From the NCBI GenBank assembly GCA_048500275.1, contig JASNYI010000003.1, positions 620,001-684,000 on the forward strand: a DNA stretch of 64,000 nt, in the 5' to 3' direction. This stretch comes from UBA5066 sp048500275 (GTDB lineage Bacteria > Acidobacteriota > Thermoanaerobaculia > UBA5066). The notes under the pieces were generated by a model, which was not told the origin of the DNA, searched no databases, and worked only from the letters and a program-made list of their open reading frames with translations. The position numbers and the translations under genes are program-made. Of the stretch, positions 60,835 to 64,000 are shown one piece after another; the first letter of the stretch is position 1, and each line of letters starts with the position of its first letter.

Positions 60835-62954
60835 CAGTTCTCTCCTCGCTGGTTCCGTTTCAGCTTCTCGAGCTCTTCCTTCGACAGGCGGGCGACGCCC
60901 TGAAGGATCTGGTCGTTGACGAGGTCGGGGGAGAGGTCGCGGACGGCGATCTTGTAGAGGTCCCACCACTCCGCCGCCTCGCCCCTCAGCTTCCACCCGG
61001 CGCTGCGCGGCGCCGATTCGATCGTCACCGGGTTGACCCGCTTCCAGAGCCGGTCGAACCACTCCCCCGGCGCCTGGTGGTACGCCGCGAGGATCGCGAT
61101 CTGCCACCGCTTCAGCTCGTCGAGGTACTCCTCGACGCGCTGGACGCTCACGGGCTTGCCCTGCTCGAGGGCGTGGAGGAGGCTCCGCATCGTCTCCTTG
61201 AAGCCGGGGAGCTTGAAGGTCATCGTCTCGTTGCCGGGCATCGTGAGCGACTGGATGAGGCCGAGCGTCATCCCCTCCATCGCCAACGCGTACTCGATGA
61301 CCTTGCGCAGGACGAGGACGTTGCGGTCGGCCTGCGCGAGGTCCTCGCCGAGGACGAGCTGCCGGAGCGGGAGGCCCGTCCCGGGCACCCCGGGGGACTG
61401 GGTCTTGGCCCGCGCGACGCTCTTGGACGGGGTCTCTTCGGCACCCTTCTTCTCTAGCTCCTCGATCTTTCGACGGAGGCGCGGCACCTCCGGGTCGACG
61501 CCCGCCCCGGCGGGGAGGACCGGGAAGTAGCGCCGGAGAAGCTCAAGGAATCGGGCGCGCGACTCCCGCGGGAGCGGCGCGAGCTCCTTCTCGACGCGGC
61601 GCTTCAGCTGCCGGCGCCGGTCGTCCGGGCTGCCGAACCTGAGCTCGCCCGCGAGGACGAAGAGTTCGTCGGCCAGCGTGCGGGCCCGGCCGTCGAGGAG
61701 GATCTCGGCGGGCGTGCGGGGGGCGCCCCAGGCTACGGCCGCCGGGCCGGGCGGCGCCGCGACGGGGACGGGGACGGGGACGGGGGCCGGGGCGGCGGGG
61801 GGCGCGGCCGTCCGGACGGGTGCCGGCTCCGGCTCCCGCGCGGGCGGTTCCGGCTGCGGGAGGTCTCGACGCGACCGCGCCGGCGCGACCATCGAGTCCG
61901 CAGGCGAGCGCGAGGGGGGCGCGGGAGGCGGGGGGGGCGTCGGCCGCGCGAAGGGCGAAGGTCCGGCGGAGGCCGTCGCGTCGCCGATGTCCTCGTTCAG
62001 GAGCGTCGTCGTCCGGCCCCGCGCGGCGACAGGCTTGGCGCCGGGCCGCGACCGGCGGCCGGTCTCCTCGACGGCGGCCGTGCCCCGGTCCTCGGGGGCG
62101 GCGCTCGTGAAGCCCTCGGGGACGGACGTGATCCCCCGCGCGGTCAGCCAGTCGCCGACCGGACCGAACCGGTCGGCCACGAGGCCCGCGAGGATGCTCC
62201 GGGCTGCGAGCCTCGTCCCTTCGGCCGCGTCGGCCCCGACGGCGGCAGGGCCGCGCGCGGCGTCGAGGAGCCGCGCGACGCGCGGCGAGACGACGGCCGT
62301 CTCGAAGGTCCCGGTCAGGTTCACCGGCTTCACGAGGATCTCCGCGATCCAGGAGAGGTCCTCGCGGTAGAAGCTCTTCCGGTAGACCTCGTCCCTCACC
62401 TCCCGCGCCGAGGCCCCTCCCCGGGCGAGGAGCTCGTCGACTTCCGGGTCCTCGAGCGCCAGGACCGCGTCGAGGAGGTGGCGGGTGTCGACGTAGGCTT
62501 CCCGGCGGGCCGCCGCCCGCTCCGCGGCGGTGCGGACGAGGGGCTCGACGGCCGCGCCTTCCCAGTGGGTCACCGCGAGGGGCTCGAACGGGGGCGGCGC
62601 GGCGAGCGGGCTCGTCAGGTAGACCTGCACGGGCGTCAGGGAGACGAGGAAGAGGTCGCCGGACTTGACCTCGGTCTCGGTCGTCACGGCCTGCTGGGCG
62701 GCGAACGTCCCGTTCGAGCTGCCAAGGTCGCGGAGGAAGATGCGCCCCTGCGTGAACCGCACCTCCGCGTGCGAGCCGGAGACTCCGGCGGAGACGGAAA
62801 GGACGAGGTGGTTGCGCTCTTTCGACTGGCGATCGAACGGCAGCCGCCCGATGCGCACGAGCTGCATCGCCTGCCGCGCTTCGGCGGCGTAGCGCAGCCC
62901 TTCCATCGGGCCGAGCCACACCTCGAGGGTCAGGGAACGGGGAGGGACGCTCAA
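60834..62954 (-). CDS. T6SS FHA-domain regulator with Clp-N-like middle domain
   Basis: A 706-residue protein. An N-terminal FHA domain (~1-115) has VRIGRLPFDRQS, VSGSHAEVRF and LRDLGSSNGTFAAQQ, the phosphothreonine-binding residues. Residues ~145-275 resemble the Clp N-terminal double repeat (EAYVDTRHLLDAVLALEDPE, ARGGASAREVRDEVY; then RLLDAARGPAA and SILAGLVADR). A long Pro/Ala-rich linker follows, then a TagH/VasC-like helical C-terminus (YALAMEGMTLGLIQSLTMPG). It would read a kinase signal and trigger assembly, as Fha does. The Clp-N similarity is my reading of the helix pattern. Its stop overlaps the tssJ start. Confidence 0.85.
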   Translation of the reverse strand: MSVPPRSLTLEVWLGPMEGLRYAAEARQAMQLVRIGRLPFDRQSKERNHLVLSVSAGVSGSHAEVRFTQGRIFLRDLGSSNGTFAAQQAVTTETEVKSGDLFLVSLTPVQVYLTSPLAAPPPFEPLAVTHWEGAAVEPLVRTAAERAAARREAYVDTRHLLDAVLALEDPEVDELLARGGASAREVRDEVYRKSFYREDLSWIAEILVKPVNLTGTFETAVVSPRVARLLDAARGPAAVGADAAEGTRLAARSILAGLVADRFGPVGDWLTARGITSVPEGFTSAAPEDRGTAAVEETGRRSRPGAKPVAARGRTTTLLNEDIGDATASAGPSPFARPTPPPPPAPPSRSPADSMVAPARSRRDLPQPEPPAREPEPAPVRTAAPPAAPAPVPVPVPVAAPPGPAAVAWGAPRTPAEILLDGRARTLADELFVLAGELRFGSPDDRRRQLKRRVEKELAPLPRESRARFLELLRRYFPVLPAGAGVDPEVPRLRRKIEELEKKGAEETPSKSVARAKTQSPGVPGTGLPLRQLVLGEDLAQADRNVLVLRKVIEYALAMEGMTLGLIQSLTMPGNETMTFKLPGFKETMRSLLHALEQGKPVSVQRVEEYLDELKRWQIAILAAYHQAPGEWFDRLWKRVNPVTIESAPRSAGWKLRGEAAEWWDLYKIAVRDLSPDLVNDQILQGVARLSKEELEKLKRNQRGEN

Positions 62955-63072
62955 CGGTCTCCTCCGTGGAAGGAGCGATACGCCTGCACCTCGGGGGAGG
63001 AGACGGACGGCTTGAAGGACACAGTGGTCGGATCTTACCCTCGGTCCACCGGGGCCGCGACCCGGCGCCGCG

Positions 63073-64000
63073 TCAGGGGCGCGACGCCGCTTCCGACTCC
63101 GCCTCGAGAAGCTCCGCGAGGACGTCCTGGATCTCGAAGTGGAGCGGCTGGCGGTGCACGAGCAGCGACCGCAGCTCGGCGACGACCTCGTCCGTCTCCC
63201 GGAGCGCCTGCTCGACTCGGCCGGTCGGGTCCTCGGGGACGAAGTCGCCCGGTGCGGTCGCGATCGAGAAGCCGGGAATCCTCGTGACGAGGCGGAGGCC
63301 GAGGAGCACCGACCGCTCGTAGAGGGCGGGAGGAATCGCGTTCGGGCGCCCCGGGACGCGGTCCTCGTCCTTCCAGAAGACGCGCGAACGGTCGAAGAGG
63401 GCCGCGGTCGCGGGCTCGTTCTCGAGGGCCGCCTTCAGGCGCGGCAGGGGGTCCCCCTCCTTCGTCCGGGCCGCGGCGGTCGCCGCCCGCTGGATGGACT
63501 GGAGGACGAGCGGGAAGTCGGTCCGTTCGCCGCCGGCGAGGACGCGGAGAAGGAGGACGCCGAGCGAGTGGAGGTCGGACGGAGCGCCGAAACGCGGGTA
63601 GACCTTGTAGCGCGCGCCCGGCAGACGCACGCCGAAGGAGCGGCGGAGCCGCTTGACGGCGGCGTCGTCGAGGTCGACCGGCTCGGAGACGAAGGTCAGC
63701 TCCTCGTAGGTGGCCGGGGTTCCGGGCTTTCTCCTCACGACGAGGGCGTCGATCCCGAGGCCGAGCGCCTCGTCGGGGAAGGTGACGTGAATCCAGTCCG
63801 GCTCCTCCGGCCGCGGGAAGAGGCCGTTCGGGTCGGAGAGCCGCCCCTCGACCTTCACACCGAGGCCGGCGTCGGCCGGCTCGATGTCCGAGAGGTAGAC
63901 GTCGCCGGGCCGGCGCGCCGCGAGGCGGAACTCGAGGATCTCGGGCGCTGCGTACGGGAACATAGGCTCGTGGGGCGGCACGACGACCTCCACGCCGAAC
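63073..64000 (-). CDS. Kinase-like T6SS-associated protein, N-terminus outside window
   Basis: The frame is open to the right edge, so the N-terminus is missing; ~309 residues are visible. The segment PRFGAPSDLHSLGVLLLRVLAGG has the shape of a Hanks-kinase C-lobe (subdomain IX, D.HSLGVLL), and the helices after it are compatible with one. No catalytic loop is visible in this part, so it may be a pseudokinase or a kinase whose active site lies outside the window. It is first in the fha-tssJKLM run visible here; 118 bases separate it from the FHA gene. Function uncertain. Confidence 0.5.
   Translation of the reverse strand, partial: FGVEVVVPPHEPMFPYAAPEILEFRLAARRPGDVYLSDIEPADAGLGVKVEGRLSDPNGLFPRPEEPDWIHVTFPDEALGLGIDALVVRRKPGTPATYEELTFVSEPVDLDDAAVKRLRRSFGVRLPGARYKVYPRFGAPSDLHSLGVLLLRVLAGGERTDFPLVLQSIQRAATAAARTKEGDPLPRLKAALENEPATAALFDRSRVFWKDEDRVPGRPNAIPPALYERSVLLGLRLVTRIPGFSIATAPGDFVPEDPTGRVEQALRETDEVVAELRSLLVHRQPLHFEIQDVLAELLEAESEAASRP

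Noticed and set aside
1..64000. tRNA, rRNA or CRISPR array.
   Set aside because: The intergenic gaps are short, none shows a tRNA T-arm consensus with an acceptor stem, and no regularly spaced direct repeats are seen.

Overview
The window is one contiguous piece of a GC-rich (roughly 70% by eye) bacterial chromosome. Coding density is high, GTG and TTG starts are common, and many genes overlap by a few bases. The gene content suggests an Acidobacteriota-like organism (Thermoanaerobaculia/Holophagae-type), but that is inference from style and gene families. Myxococcota or a related deep lineage is not excluded, and no rRNA or other phylogenetic marker is present. I found no tRNA, rRNA, CRISPR array, prophage or insertion sequence with a transposase.

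Bases 1-24,600 are mostly housekeeping and accessory metabolism in short, mixed-strand transcription units: an ankyrin protein (cut by the window edge), a voltage-gated K+ channel, a class V aminotransferase, a 1198-residue aminotransferase fused to an archaeal-type PEP carboxylase-like domain, a PLP decarboxylase, a membrane-anchored glycerophosphodiesterase, a MIO-type aromatic amino acid ammonia-lyase, a halogenase-like flavoprotein, threonine synthase, an RRM RNA-binding protein, phosphate acetyltransferase, an acid phosphatase lipoprotein and an HD-GYP protein. Four copies of a 30-base element, mostly as near-perfect palindromes, sit in the intergenic gaps and look like REP sequences of the RAYT type. 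Several genes here lack a Shine-Dalgarno sequence and instead have a TANNNT box 6-11 bases before the start, which suggests leaderless mRNAs.

Bases 24,800-30,600 form a signalling and transition zone. A DUF3365-type c-heme sensor with a HAMP domain lies just upstream of a soluble Ser/Thr kinase. Then come an unknown protein, a methyltransferase, and a TssB/TssC-like fused sheath paralogue.

Bases 30,600-64,000 are a complete type VI secretion system (T6SS), almost all on the minus strand. Read in the direction of transcription (right to left): a kinase-like protein (cut by the edge), an FHA regulator, tssJ, tssK, tssL, tssM, tagF, hcp; then, after the oppositely oriented tagJ, tssA, tssB, tssC, tssE, tssF, tssG and clpV; then two vgrG effector modules. 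Module 2 is vgrG, a PAAR protein fused to an HExxH metallopeptidase-like domain, and an Ig-like partner. Module 1 is vgrG, PAAR, a DUF4123 adaptor, an unknown protein, an HExxH effector candidate and two small partner/immunity candidates. Kinase, FHA protein and TagF together point to control by a threonine-phosphorylation-type pathway.
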